A stretch of DNA of 64,000 nt, taken from contig NZ_JAPFFT010000023.1 of assembly GCF_026241105.1 (NCBI RefSeq), forward strand, positions 1 through 64,000, in the 5' to 3' direction. This stretch comes from Arthrobacter rhizophilus. Lineage in GTDB: Bacteria; Actinomycetota; Actinomycetes; Actinomycetales; Micrococcaceae. This document shows positions 45,065 through 52,998 of the stretch, piece after piece. The translations under genes and the position numbers were made by a program. Positions within the stretch are counted from its first letter, which is position 1. Every line of letters begins with the position of its first letter. The notes below the pieces were generated by a model, which saw only the letters and a program-made list of their open reading frames with translations, was not told the origin of the DNA and did not search any database.

Positions 45065-46282
45065 CTATGCCGCCGTTATGCGCAGCGGGAGGGAGCGCCA
45101 TCCCCGGAGAGTGTTGTGGAGGTACGGCAAGGGCTCGCCCACCAGCTCGATACTCCTAATTCGCTTGGCCATGGCCGTGAAGAGCACGTCCATCTCAAGC
45201 CGGGAAATCGGCTGGCCCACGCATTGGTGGATACCCATGCCGAAGGCGAGGTGGCCGCCGGCGTTGCGGTCGATCATGAATTCGTCGGCCGTGGCTCCCC
45301 AATGTGCGGCATCCCGGTTGGCCGAGCCCATGAAGAGCAGTACCTTGGCTCCTGCCGCCAGTGGGATGCCCCGGAACACAGTGTCCGTTGCAACGGTCCG
45401 GAAGAAGGACTGGAACGGCGATTCATACCGGAGCGCTTCGTCGATCGCGAACTTGGCCAGCCGGGGATTGGCGTGCAAGCTGGCCCACTGCTCCGGGTGC
45501 GCCGCCAAAGCCTGCAACGTGTTCCCGATCGAGAACACTGTGGTATCCAAGCCGGCGGAGAGCATGGCCCGTACTAGCAGGGCTGCCTGTTCGGGCGTGA
45601 TCTCGCCGCGGTCCGCGAATTCCCAGATCTGGGCTCCCATGCCATCCGGGGAGAGGTTTTCCCGGGCGCAATTGTCCATGACCCAGTGGTGGGTGGGTTC
45701 GCCTTTTTCGAAGAACTCGCGGGACCGTTCGTCGTCGGGCCCGAAGGAGCTGAAGTTCATGGCTCCGTGCGGGAGCAGATTGGATTCGCGGCCTTCGCGA
45801 GGGATTCCGACGGCGTCGCCAAAGACGCGGATGGGAAACAACTCGGCGAGGTCCGTGACGCCGTCGAAAGTTTCCCGCTCGATGAGGCTGTCCACGAGCT
45901 CCTCGGCGAACTCCTCAAACCGGGCCCTCAGGGAGCGCACTCCGCGGGGAGAAATGACACCCGCCATTGCTGCGCGCATGGGTCCGTGGACGGGGGGATC
46001 AGATTCCAGGATGCCTTGCGGACGCCAAGCGGGCTCGTGGTGCAGATTCTTGGGGCCCACGCCAGCACTTGAGATGAATGTGCGGTAGTCCTCCAGGATC
46101 TCCTTGCATTCCTCGAAACGGGCGAAGGCCAGGACCCCGTATTTCTCAAGCCACACTGCGGGTCCGGCCGCCCGCATGCGTTCGAACAGGGGATACGGAT
46201 TGGTGAGGCTCCTGTCCGTGTAGGGATCGTCCTGCAGACCAGAGAGTACGGGAATGGTTTGCGGGGGAGTGCTGAGTGACAT
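45065..46282 (-). CDS. cytochrome P450
   Basis: A 405-aa soluble bacterial P450. The oxygen-binding helix has SAGLDTT. The K-helix ExxR is EALRYES, and the haem-binding loop is FGMGIHQCVGQPISRLE with Cys354. Length is typical of class I enzymes, which need a separate electron donor. The reductase at 48958 is the obvious candidate. The ATG at 46282 is chosen over 46294 because TGAGG lies six bases upstream. It diverges from the IclR gene. The substrate is unknown; hydroxylation or O/N-demethylation is possible. Confidence 0.92.
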   Translation of the reverse strand: MSLSTPPQTIPVLSGLQDDPYTDRSLTNPYPLFERMRAAGPAVWLEKYGVLAFARFEECKEILEDYRTFISSAGVGPKNLHHEPAWRPQGILESDPPVHGPMRAAMAGVISPRGVRSLRARFEEFAEELVDSLIERETFDGVTDLAELFPIRVFGDAVGIPREGRESNLLPHGAMNFSSFGPDDERSREFFEKGEPTHHWVMDNCARENLSPDGMGAQIWEFADRGEITPEQAALLVRAMLSAGLDTTVFSIGNTLQALAAHPEQWASLHANPRLAKFAIDEALRYESPFQSFFRTVATDTVFRGIPLAAGAKVLLFMGSANRDAAHWGATADEFMIDRNAGGHLAFGMGIHQCVGQPISRLEMDVLFTAMAKRIRSIELVGEPLPYLHNTLRGWRSLPLRITAA

Positions 46283-46403
46283 CGTGGGCCTCATTACCGT
46301 CGATTTTTGCTGAGATCCAATCTGCGGGCCAACCCTGCAAAGGGCCGGACAAGCGGATTCGTGGCATCAAAGTATCGGTCTCAAAGAGCAACGGTTAAAC
46401 ATC

Positions 46404-46422
46404 ATTCTCACTCTGTGGGAAT
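46404..46422. promoter_or_regulatory. candidate IclR operator between P450 and IclR genes
   Basis: ATTCTCAC-TCT-GTGGGAAT is a 19-base near-palindrome with 7 of 8 arm positions complementary. It is centred 95 bases before the IclR start and 131 before the P450 start, so it could control both directions. Confidence 0.5.
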
Positions 46423-46507
46423 CTGGTTTGTCGCAAAGCATTGCCGCCCTGCACGATCAGTTCGTGACCCGCGACGCAGGGTGATCGATCCAGAAAGGAG
46501 GCACACC

Positions 46508-47299
46508 GTGGCAACCCACACTTCATTTGAACGGGGCCTCATGATCCTCTCGGAAATCGCAGACAGCGGAGATGCCACCGTGGAGGGGGTGGCGCTCAAG
46601 CTGGGCATTCCCGTGAGCACCACCTATCGCTACTTTCGCCAGCTTCGAGAGCGTGGATTCGTCCAGGAGGACGCGGGCATCTATCGGCCGGGGCACGCGC
46701 TGTTGGCCTTGTCCGGACGGCACCTGACGCAGAGCCATCTCGCCGAAGTTGGCACGGCTGTGCTAAAAAGCATCGTGGATGCCGTGGGCGAAACCGCCGT
46801 GATGGTGATCCGGGTGGGTACGCAGGCCATGTGCCTGCGCCGCGCGGAACCGGACAAGGCCTTCAAATACACTTTCGCCGTCAATGAGCTCCTGCCGCTG
46901 ACGGCGGGCGCCGGCCCCCGGACGCTGCTCGCGTGGGCGCCGTCCGACGTCGTACGCCAAGTGCTCGACGGCGACCTTCCGCGCTTCACTGAAAACTCGC
47001 CGTCCGCGGAGCAGATTCTGCTCAGCCTGGCGCAGATCCGATCTTCCGGCTGGGCAGTGTCCCGGGGCGAGCTGGATCCAGGCGCCGTCTCGGTTGCCGT
47101 GCCAGTGATGTTCGACGGCGAGGCCGTATGCGCGCTCAACGTGGCCGGCCCGGAGAACCGCTGCGGGTCCCGGGCCTGGCTGAATTCGACTTTGAAGACA
47201 ATGAACGAGGCAGCGGAGAACCTGGCGGCGTCGCTAGGTTCGCTCGCAAGCCGCAGAACAACCCGAGAGGTAAGCGATGACGCTCGAAACTCTGCTTGA
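46508..47299 (+). CDS. IclR-family regulator of the catabolic island
   Basis: A 263-aa regulator. The GTG at 46508 is six bases after AAAGGAGG, and the longer frame to 46307 covers the promoter. The N-terminal winged helix is TSFERGLMILSEIADSGDAT then GIPVSTTYRYFRQLRERGFV. The effector domain spans about 80-250 (LLPLTAGAGPRTLLAW, SRGELDPGAVSVAVPV). The coding end overlaps the lyase start by 23 bases, so the three genes are cotranscribed. IclR proteins usually sense the pathway substrate. Confidence 0.9.
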   Translation: MATHTSFERGLMILSEIADSGDATVEGVALKLGIPVSTTYRYFRQLRERGFVQEDAGIYRPGHALLALSGRHLTQSHLAEVGTAVLKSIVDAVGETAVMVIRVGTQAMCLRRAEPDKAFKYTFAVNELLPLTAGAGPRTLLAWAPSDVVRQVLDGDLPRFTENSPSAEQILLSLAQIRSSGWAVSRGELDPGAVSVAVPVMFDGEAVCALNVAGPENRCGSRAWLNSTLKTMNEAAENLAASLGSLASRRTTREVSDDARNSA

Positions 47300-48977
47300 T
47301 ACAGCACCGGTGGTCCTGGGGACGCACCGTGCAACCCTGCAGGATCTGATCCAGGTTGCGCGCCACCGGCGTCCCGTCGTGGTGGATGAGCAAGCCTTGG
47401 CGCGGATGAAGCCCAGCCAGGACTGGCTGGACGCCGTCATGGATGACATGCGGGCCGGGAAGGAAACGGCGCCGATCTACAGCATCAATACCGGCTTTGG
47501 TTCCCTCGCCGGCCGCAAGGCCTTCGACGAGCCGTCCGACGCCGCCGAGCTCTCCCGGCGCCTGGTCCTCTCCAACGCTGCCGGCGTCGGCCGCTATGTG
47601 GACGAAGAGGTGGTGCGGGCAACCATGTTCATCCGCATCGTCAGCCTGACGCAGGGCTACTCCGGCGTGCGGGCGGACATCGTGAAGACCCTCGCCGAGA
47701 TGCTCAACCGCGGCGTGTACCCGGCTATCCCTGAATACGGTTCCCTGGGCGCTTCCGGCGACCTCATCCCGTTGGCCCACGTGGCGATTGTCATGTCGCG
47801 CTCCTACACTGGCGAGGACGAGGAACTCGACTCCGGCGAGGCCTTTGTGGACGGTGCCGTGGTGTCCGGGATCGCGGCCATGGCTCACGCGGGAATCGAA
47901 CGGCTGCCGCTGGGCGCCAAGGACGGCCTAGCCCTTTTGAACGGCACTTCTTTCTCCTGCGCCCAGGCTGCGCTGGCCTTGTTCGACGCCCAGAACCTCC
48001 TCGAAACTGCCCAGATCACCGCGGCCATGACCATCGAGGCACTTCTGGGTTTCGGCGATGCTTTCATTGACGAGCTCCACCAAGCCCGCGGCCAGCGTGG
48101 CCAGATCGAGGTGGCTGCGCGGTTGCGCGAGCTCCTCTCCGGCAGCGGGTTGGTGGACGGCGACGCCGGACGGGACCCTGTGCGGCAGCCGCCCCAAGAC
48201 GCATACTCGCTGCGGTGCATTCCGCAGGTTTTCGGCCCGGTCAAGGACACTTTAGGGTTCGCGGCCGGCATCATCGACAACGAGATCAATGCCGCCACGG
48301 ACAACCCCCTGATCTTCCCGTCGCTGCCTTCCACCCGCACGCTCAAGGCGGTCTCGGGCGGCAATTTCCACGCCGAGTACGTAGCGTTCGCGGCAGACTT
48401 CATCTCGATTGTGGTCACCGAAATCGGCAACATCACGGAGCGCCGGCTCTTCAGGCTCGACGACGGCACCCTCAACCGGGGCCTTCCGGACATGCTCGTT
48501 GCCAGCGAACAGATCGGTATGGACTGCGGCTACATGCTGCCCCAGTATCTTGCCGCCGCCTTGGTATCCGACTGCAAGACCCTCGCGCACCCGGACAGCG
48601 TGGACTCAATCCCGACGTGCGCCAACCAGGAAGACCACGTGTCCATGGCCAACAACGCCGGGCGGCATGCACGCCAGATTGTCACCAACATCGAGTCTGT
48701 AGTGGCCGTGGAGCTGCTGATGGCTGCGCAGGCCTTGGAACTACGGATGGGCATGTCCGCCACGGCCGGGGCAAAACCTGCCGCTGCGAGCCTGGCCGCA
48801 CTGGCCCTCCTGCGTTCCACCGCGGCGGCCGACGGCCGGGCAATCGACCACATTAGGCAGGACGTTGTCCTGTATCCGCGGCTACGCAAAGCCGGGGAAT
48901 TGGTCCACGCCGGCGCCGTGGTGGCCGCCGTGAACGCCGCGATCGGCGGAGGCAGCGATGACGCTCCAGGCCACTGA
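47277..48977 (+). CDS. HAL/PAL-family aromatic amino-acid ammonia-lyase, atypical
   Basis: A 566-aa MIO enzyme that removes ammonia from an aromatic amino acid to leave the enoate. The self-cyclising triad Ala159-Ser160-Gly161 is in GASGDLIPLAH. Other catalytic segments are kept: YSINTGFG (Tyr68), LLNGTSFS, QDAYSLRCIPQV and CANQEDHVSM. The histidase substrate ligand, His83 in Pseudomonas putida HAL within LSHAAG, is Asn100 here (LSNAAG). It is longer than HAL (about 510) by an N-terminal segment and a C-terminal stretch. No hutU, hutI or hutG is nearby. It is coupled to the IclR gene and overlaps the reductase gene by 20 bases. Confidence 0.88.
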   Translation: MTLETLLDTAPVVLGTHRATLQDLIQVARHRRPVVVDEQALARMKPSQDWLDAVMDDMRAGKETAPIYSINTGFGSLAGRKAFDEPSDAAELSRRLVLSNAAGVGRYVDEEVVRATMFIRIVSLTQGYSGVRADIVKTLAEMLNRGVYPAIPEYGSLGASGDLIPLAHVAIVMSRSYTGEDEELDSGEAFVDGAVVSGIAAMAHAGIERLPLGAKDGLALLNGTSFSCAQAALALFDAQNLLETAQITAAMTIEALLGFGDAFIDELHQARGQRGQIEVAARLRELLSGSGLVDGDAGRDPVRQPPQDAYSLRCIPQVFGPVKDTLGFAAGIIDNEINAATDNPLIFPSLPSTRTLKAVSGGNFHAEYVAFAADFISIVVTEIGNITERRLFRLDDGTLNRGLPDMLVASEQIGMDCGYMLPQYLAAALVSDCKTLAHPDSVDSIPTCANQEDHVSMANNAGRHARQIVTNIESVVAVELLMAAQALELRMGMSATAGAKPAAASLAALALLRSTAAADGRAIDHIRQDVVLYPRLRKAGELVHAGAVVAAVNAAIGGGSDDAPGH

Positions 48978-50025
48978 TGCAGTCAACCCGGGCACTGCGG
49001 TGCTCGCCGCAAAAGGCTTTTTCCAGCTAACGGTCAGCGAGCTCCGGAGGGAGGCGGACGGCATCGTTTCGGTGATTCTCAAGGATCCCGACGGCGGTGC
49101 ACTGCCGGTATGGGAGCCGGGCGCCCACATCGATGTGCTGTTTTCCAACGGAATGCTGCGCCAATACTCGTTGTGCTCTGAGCCTGCGGATCGGTTCGCG
49201 TGGCGTGTCGCGGTGTTGCGTGAGCAACCCAGCCGGGGCGGCTCGAGCTTTGTCCATGAGGTGTTGCGGGCCGGGGATGTCCTCGATGTCCGGGGCCCCA
49301 AGAACAATTTCCGGGGCACAGCGGGTTCGGGGGAGAAGGTCTTCATCGCCGCCGGGATCGGAATCACGCCCCTGCTGCCGATGATCCGCGCAGCGAAGAT
49401 GACCGGTGAGCCCTGGAGACTGCTGTATTTGGGGTCCAAACCCCATTCCATGGCTTTCCTGGACGAGATCACCGGTCTTGACCCCGATGGGACCAAAACC
49501 AGGATCCATGCCAAAGAGGTTTCCGGCCCCCTGGACCTGGCGGAGTACCTTCGCAGCGAGGGACTCGCGGCGGACTCAACGGTCTACGCCTGCGGCCCGC
49601 CGCGGTTGCTCAGCGAGCTCCGCTCGGCCCACGAGGCCGGCGCGGTTCCGCAGCTGCTCTTTGAGGACTTCGGTCGCGACGAGCCCGACGCCGGGACTGG
49701 CCCAGGCGGTTCCGTCCCCGCCGGTTCCGGTCAGGAATTCGGGGACGCCGCCCGCGAGAACTTGCCTTTCGTGGTTGAAACCGCTGACGGAATTGAAATT
49801 GAGGTTGCGGAAAACGAGACAATTCTCGATGCCCTGCAGCGATCAGGAGTTCCCGCGTTGAATTCCTGCCGAAAAGGAACGTGTGGGACGTGTGAAACGC
49901 TAGTTCTAGCTGGAATTCCAGATCATCGTGATGAAATTCTCAGTGACGAAGAACGTGCCGCAAATGAAACAATGATGATTTGTGTTTCACGCTGCCGCGG
50001 GGAGAGGTTGGTGCTGGAACTCTAA
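48958..50025 (+). CDS. PDR/VanB-type flavin and 2Fe-2S oxidoreductase
   Basis: A 355-aa electron-transfer protein. The flavin site is RQYSLCSE (about 63-70), the NAD site GIGITPLLPMI (about 135-145) and the YACGPPRLL loop follows. The C-terminal plant-type ferredoxin has Cys304, 309, 312 and 342. This order (flavin, NAD, 2Fe-2S) is that of phthalate dioxygenase reductase and of the reductase part of CYP116B P450s. It probably feeds the P450 at 45065. The ferredoxin domain is encoded by unusually AT-rich DNA (24 G/C of 60 at 49921-49980). A linker of about 25 Gly/Ser/Pro-rich residues precedes it. Confidence 0.9.
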   Translation: MTLQATDAVNPGTAVLAAKGFFQLTVSELRREADGIVSVILKDPDGGALPVWEPGAHIDVLFSNGMLRQYSLCSEPADRFAWRVAVLREQPSRGGSSFVHEVLRAGDVLDVRGPKNNFRGTAGSGEKVFIAAGIGITPLLPMIRAAKMTGEPWRLLYLGSKPHSMAFLDEITGLDPDGTKTRIHAKEVSGPLDLAEYLRSEGLAADSTVYACGPPRLLSELRSAHEAGAVPQLLFEDFGRDEPDAGTGPGGSVPAGSGQEFGDAARENLPFVVETADGIEIEVAENETILDALQRSGVPALNSCRKGTCGTCETLVLAGIPDHRDEILSDEERAANETMMICVSRCRGERLVLEL

Positions 50026-50156
50026 GCCAAGAAGCGGTGGGTTCCCTGTGTTTGCAGGATGGGTGGGCCCATGCTCGTTCTCCAGTGAGGGGCCATCTGC
50101 CCGCCTTGGGGCCGGGAATTCAACGTTTTGCGATTTAGCCTGCGCATTTTCAAATG

Positions 50157-50182
50157 CCGGATCCGATACTCTTCGGACCCGG
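50157..50182 (+). terminator. hairpin in the AT-rich gap before the amino-acid transporter
   Basis: CCGGATCCGA pairs with TCGGACCCGG (one mismatch) around TACTCT and is followed by TATTTGTCATTT. The 323-base gap 50026-50348 is markedly AT-rich (22 G/C of 60 at 50161-50220) and presumably also holds the transporter promoter. Confidence 0.55.
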
Positions 50183-50348
50183 TATTTGTCATTTAAGATT
50201 ACTTTTGATTTCACGTTGAATGGCTATTGTGATGCGCGCAATTCGTCTCTATGCTGATCCAAGATCGCGCAGATTCTTTCTGAATTTCCAATCCGGCAGC
50301 AGTCGTCCCGTAGTTCGCATGGAGCCGTAAGAACCCAAGGAGCACGCA

Positions 50349-51257
50349 TTGAATATTTCTGAATTTTCCCTCCGTAAGCCGGCCCTCGCGGCCATTGCAC
50401 TCGCCGCCGTCGTAGGACTTACCGCTTGTGGCGGTTCGGCCAGTGCGGGTGGGGACGCAAGCGCGGCGGCAAATGCGGCAAAGGCGCCGCTCTTCAGCCA
50501 GTTGCCCAAAGAGATCCAGGGCGCGGGCACCATCAAGGTGGCCAGCAACGTTGAGTACCTTCCGTTCGAGTCCATTGACAAGGACGGAAAGACCATTGTA
50601 GGGATCGACCGTGAGCTCGCGGACGCCATCGAGAAGAAGCTCGGCGTTACCCTCGCCTTCGACAACATCGCTTTTGACGCGATCATCCCGGGCCTGGCGT
50701 CCGGCCGCTATGACATGGGCATGTCCGCGATGTCGGACACTCCCGAGCGCCAGAAGCAGGTCAGCTTCCTGGACTACTTCTCGGCAGGCGCGGGCATCAT
50801 GACCACCAAGACCAACCCGCACAATGTGAAGTCGCTGGATGATCTGTGCGGCGCAAAGGTGGGCATCGTCAAGGGCACCACCGAGGATGCCGACGCCGCG
50901 GCCCAGTCCAGCAAGTGCCAGGCCGCGGGGAAGGAGCAGCTCGCCATCACCATCTATGCCGGGCAGAACCAGGCAGTACTGGCGCTGCAGAGCGGACGGG
51001 TGGACGCCTTCCTGCTTGATACGACGTCAGGTTCCGTGGTTGCCGCCGAGAGCAACGGTGACTTGGTGATGGGCAAGCCGTACCAAGAGGGATTCTTCGG
51101 CATCGTGTTCCCCAAGGACAGCACGGACCTGATCAACGTGGTGCAGAAGGCCATGGAGCAGATCAAGGCAGACGGTACCTATAAGTCGATCCTTACCAAG
51201 TACAAGATGGATGACCACGTCATTGAGAAGTTCACTGTCAACGGAGCCACCAAATGA
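50349..51257 (+). CDS. amino-acid ABC transporter substrate-binding lipoprotein
   Basis: A 302-aa binding protein of the polar amino-acid family (SBP family 3). The TTG start follows AAGGAG. The lipoprotein signal ends LAAVVGLTAC (Cys27). Ligand-domain motifs include IKVASNVEYLPFESIDKDGK and GIDRELADAIEKKLGV, then ASGRYDMGMSAMSDTPERQK. It has an extra Cys pair (DLCGAKVG and SSKCQAAG) that may form a disulfide. Its stop overlaps the permease start. The substrate is likely the amino acid or analogue degraded by the island. Confidence 0.92.
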   Translation: MNISEFSLRKPALAAIALAAVVGLTACGGSASAGGDASAAANAAKAPLFSQLPKEIQGAGTIKVASNVEYLPFESIDKDGKTIVGIDRELADAIEKKLGVTLAFDNIAFDAIIPGLASGRYDMGMSAMSDTPERQKQVSFLDYFSAGAGIMTTKTNPHNVKSLDDLCGAKVGIVKGTTEDADAAAQSSKCQAAGKEQLAITIYAGQNQAVLALQSGRVDAFLLDTTSGSVVAAESNGDLVMGKPYQEGFFGIVFPKDSTDLINVVQKAMEQIKADGTYKSILTKYKMDDHVIEKFTVNGATK

Positions 51258-52234
51258 CCCTGTACACGGCTACGGAGGAGGAGCAGAACCTCTCGATCGT
51301 CCCTGCCCGCTACCGCGGGCGCTGGGTTATGGCAGGGGTGGTGGTCCTTGGCGTAGCGCTCATGGCCTATGGCATGGTCACCAACCAACGGTTCCAGTGG
51401 GGCACGGTGGGAGAATACCTGTTCGCCGCTCCGGTGCTGGCCGGCTTGGGCAATACGCTGATGCTGACCGCCGTTTCGATGGCCATCGGCATTGTCCTGG
51501 GAATCGCTGTGGCTGTGTGCCGCCTGTCCCCGAACCCCATACTTTCCTCCGCTGCGTGGGCCTACTCCTGGTTCTTCCGCGGCACCCCGCTCATGGTCCA
51601 ACTCCTGTTCTGGTTCTTCATGGCGGCGTTGGTCCCGAAGCTGGTGCTGGGCGTTCCCTTCGGCCCCAGCTTCTTCGAGATCTCCACGAATACCCTGATC
51701 TCCCCGTTCACTGCGGCCATCTTGGGCCTGAGCCTCAACGAAGGCGCGTACATGGGTGAGATTGTCCGCTCCGGCATCCGGGCCATCCCGGTGGGCCAGA
51801 CCGAGGCAGCCAAGGCAATGGGAATGACGAGGCTGCAGACCATGCGCCGCGTCATCCTCCCGCAGGCCATGCGTGTCATCATCCCGCCCACCGGCAATGA
51901 GACCATCGGCATGCTCAAGTACACCTCGCTGGTGATCGTCATCGGCTATAGCGAACTCTTGACATCGGTTTCGATCATCTACTCGCGCACGTTCCAGACC
52001 ATTCCGCTGCTGATCGTGGCGGCACTTTGGTACCTGGCTGTCACAGCAGTCCTGTCCGTAGGCCAGTACTACGTGGAACGGCACTTCGAACGGGGCTTCA
52101 CACCACTGAAAGCCGCCAAAGCACTCCCGAAAACCGCGGCGAACGTCCTGTTGAAGGCCGGTCTCCCGCCGGCGTCGAGCGCCTCTTTGGCGATGCCAAG
52201 CGGATCCGCAGAAGAACTGGAGAAGGTCAAGTGA
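51254..52234 (+). CDS. amino-acid ABC transporter permease (HisM/GlnP type)
   Basis: A 326-aa permease with a cytoplasmic N-terminus of about 20 residues and five or six spans. Family blocks are [40 protein letters not shown] and the EAA loop [20 protein letters not shown]. It is a single permease gene and so probably works as a homodimer. It is linked by ATGA to the binding protein and by GTGA to the ATPase. The long C-terminal tail after the last span is soluble. Confidence 0.93.
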   Translation: MTLYTATEEEQNLSIVPARYRGRWVMAGVVVLGVALMAYGMVTNQRFQWGTVGEYLFAAPVLAGLGNTLMLTAVSMAIGIVLGIAVAVCRLSPNPILSSAAWAYSWFFRGTPLMVQLLFWFFMAALVPKLVLGVPFGPSFFEISTNTLISPFTAAILGLSLNEGAYMGEIVRSGIRAIPVGQTEAAKAMGMTRLQTMRRVILPQAMRVIIPPTGNETIGMLKYTSLVIVIGYSELLTSVSIIYSRTFQTIPLLIVAALWYLAVTAVLSVGQYYVERHFERGFTPLKAAKALPKTAANVLLKAGLPPASSASLAMPSGSAEELEKVK

Positions 52235-52998
52235 AGGAACCAATCGTACGGGCGCGGGACATCCGCAAGTCGTTCGGCCATCTTGAGGTCCTCAAAGGCA
52301 TCAGCCTGGATATCAATGCGGGCGAGGTCGCGTGCCTGCTGGGGCCGTCAGGCTCGGGAAAGAGCACGTTCCTCCGTTGTATGAACCACTTGGAAAAGAT
52401 CGACGGTGGCCAGCTTTGGGTCCAGGGTGAACGGATCGGGTACCGGCGCTCCGGGAACAAGCTCCACGAGCTCAAGGAGCACGAGACCGCGAAGCAACGC
52501 GCCTCGATCGGCATGGTCTTCCAGCAGTTCAACCTCTTTCCACACCGCACCGCCTTGGAAAACGTGATCGAAGGTCCCACCGTGGTCCAGCGCGTCCCGA
52601 AGGAGCAGGCCGTCGAGGAAGGCCGGCAGTTGTTGGCACGCGTCGGCCTCGCGGACAAGGCGGACCACTACCCGGGCCAGCTCTCGGGCGGCCAGCAGCA
52701 ACGGGTGGCGATCGCACGCTCGTTGGCGCTCAAGCCTTCGGTCATGCTTTTCGACGAGCCCACCTCGGCGCTGGATCCAGAGCTCGTGGGCGAGGTGCTG
52801 GACGTGATGCGCTCGCTGGCGGACTCAGGCATGACGATGATTGTGGTCACCCATGAGATGGGCTTCGCCAAGGAAGTCGGCAACGTGGTCCACTTCATGG
52901 CCGACGGGCAGCTCGTGGAAAGCGGCGATCCGCACCAAGTCCTCGAAGACCCGCGCGAGCCGCGGACCCAGGCATTCCTGTCCAAGGTCCTTGCATGA
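52231..52998 (+). CDS. amino-acid ABC transporter ATP-binding protein
   Basis: A 255-aa ATPase of the GlnQ/HisP group. Walker A is GPSGSGKST, the Q-loop is FQQFNLFPH, the signature is [15 protein letters not shown], Walker B is [13 protein letters not shown] and the H-loop is VTHEMGFA. The GTG at 52231 sits on the permease stop; the longer frame to 52027 lies inside the permease gene and is rejected. Its own stop overlaps the next start (ATGA), tying the importer to the fusion enzyme. Confidence 0.95.
   Translation: MKEPIVRARDIRKSFGHLEVLKGISLDINAGEVACLLGPSGSGKSTFLRCMNHLEKIDGGQLWVQGERIGYRRSGNKLHELKEHETAKQRASIGMVFQQFNLFPHRTALENVIEGPTVVQRVPKEQAVEEGRQLLARVGLADKADHYPGQLSGGQQQRVAIARSLALKPSVMLFDEPTSALDPELVGEVLDVMRSLADSGMTMIVVTHEMGFAKEVGNVVHFMADGQLVESGDPHQVLEDPREPRTQAFLSKVLA

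Noticed and set aside
47277-48977. Plain hutH for histidine use
   Set aside because: No hutU, hutI, hutG or hutH-type neighbours are present, the substrate-binding His is replaced, and P450 and importer genes surround it. Histidase activity is not excluded.
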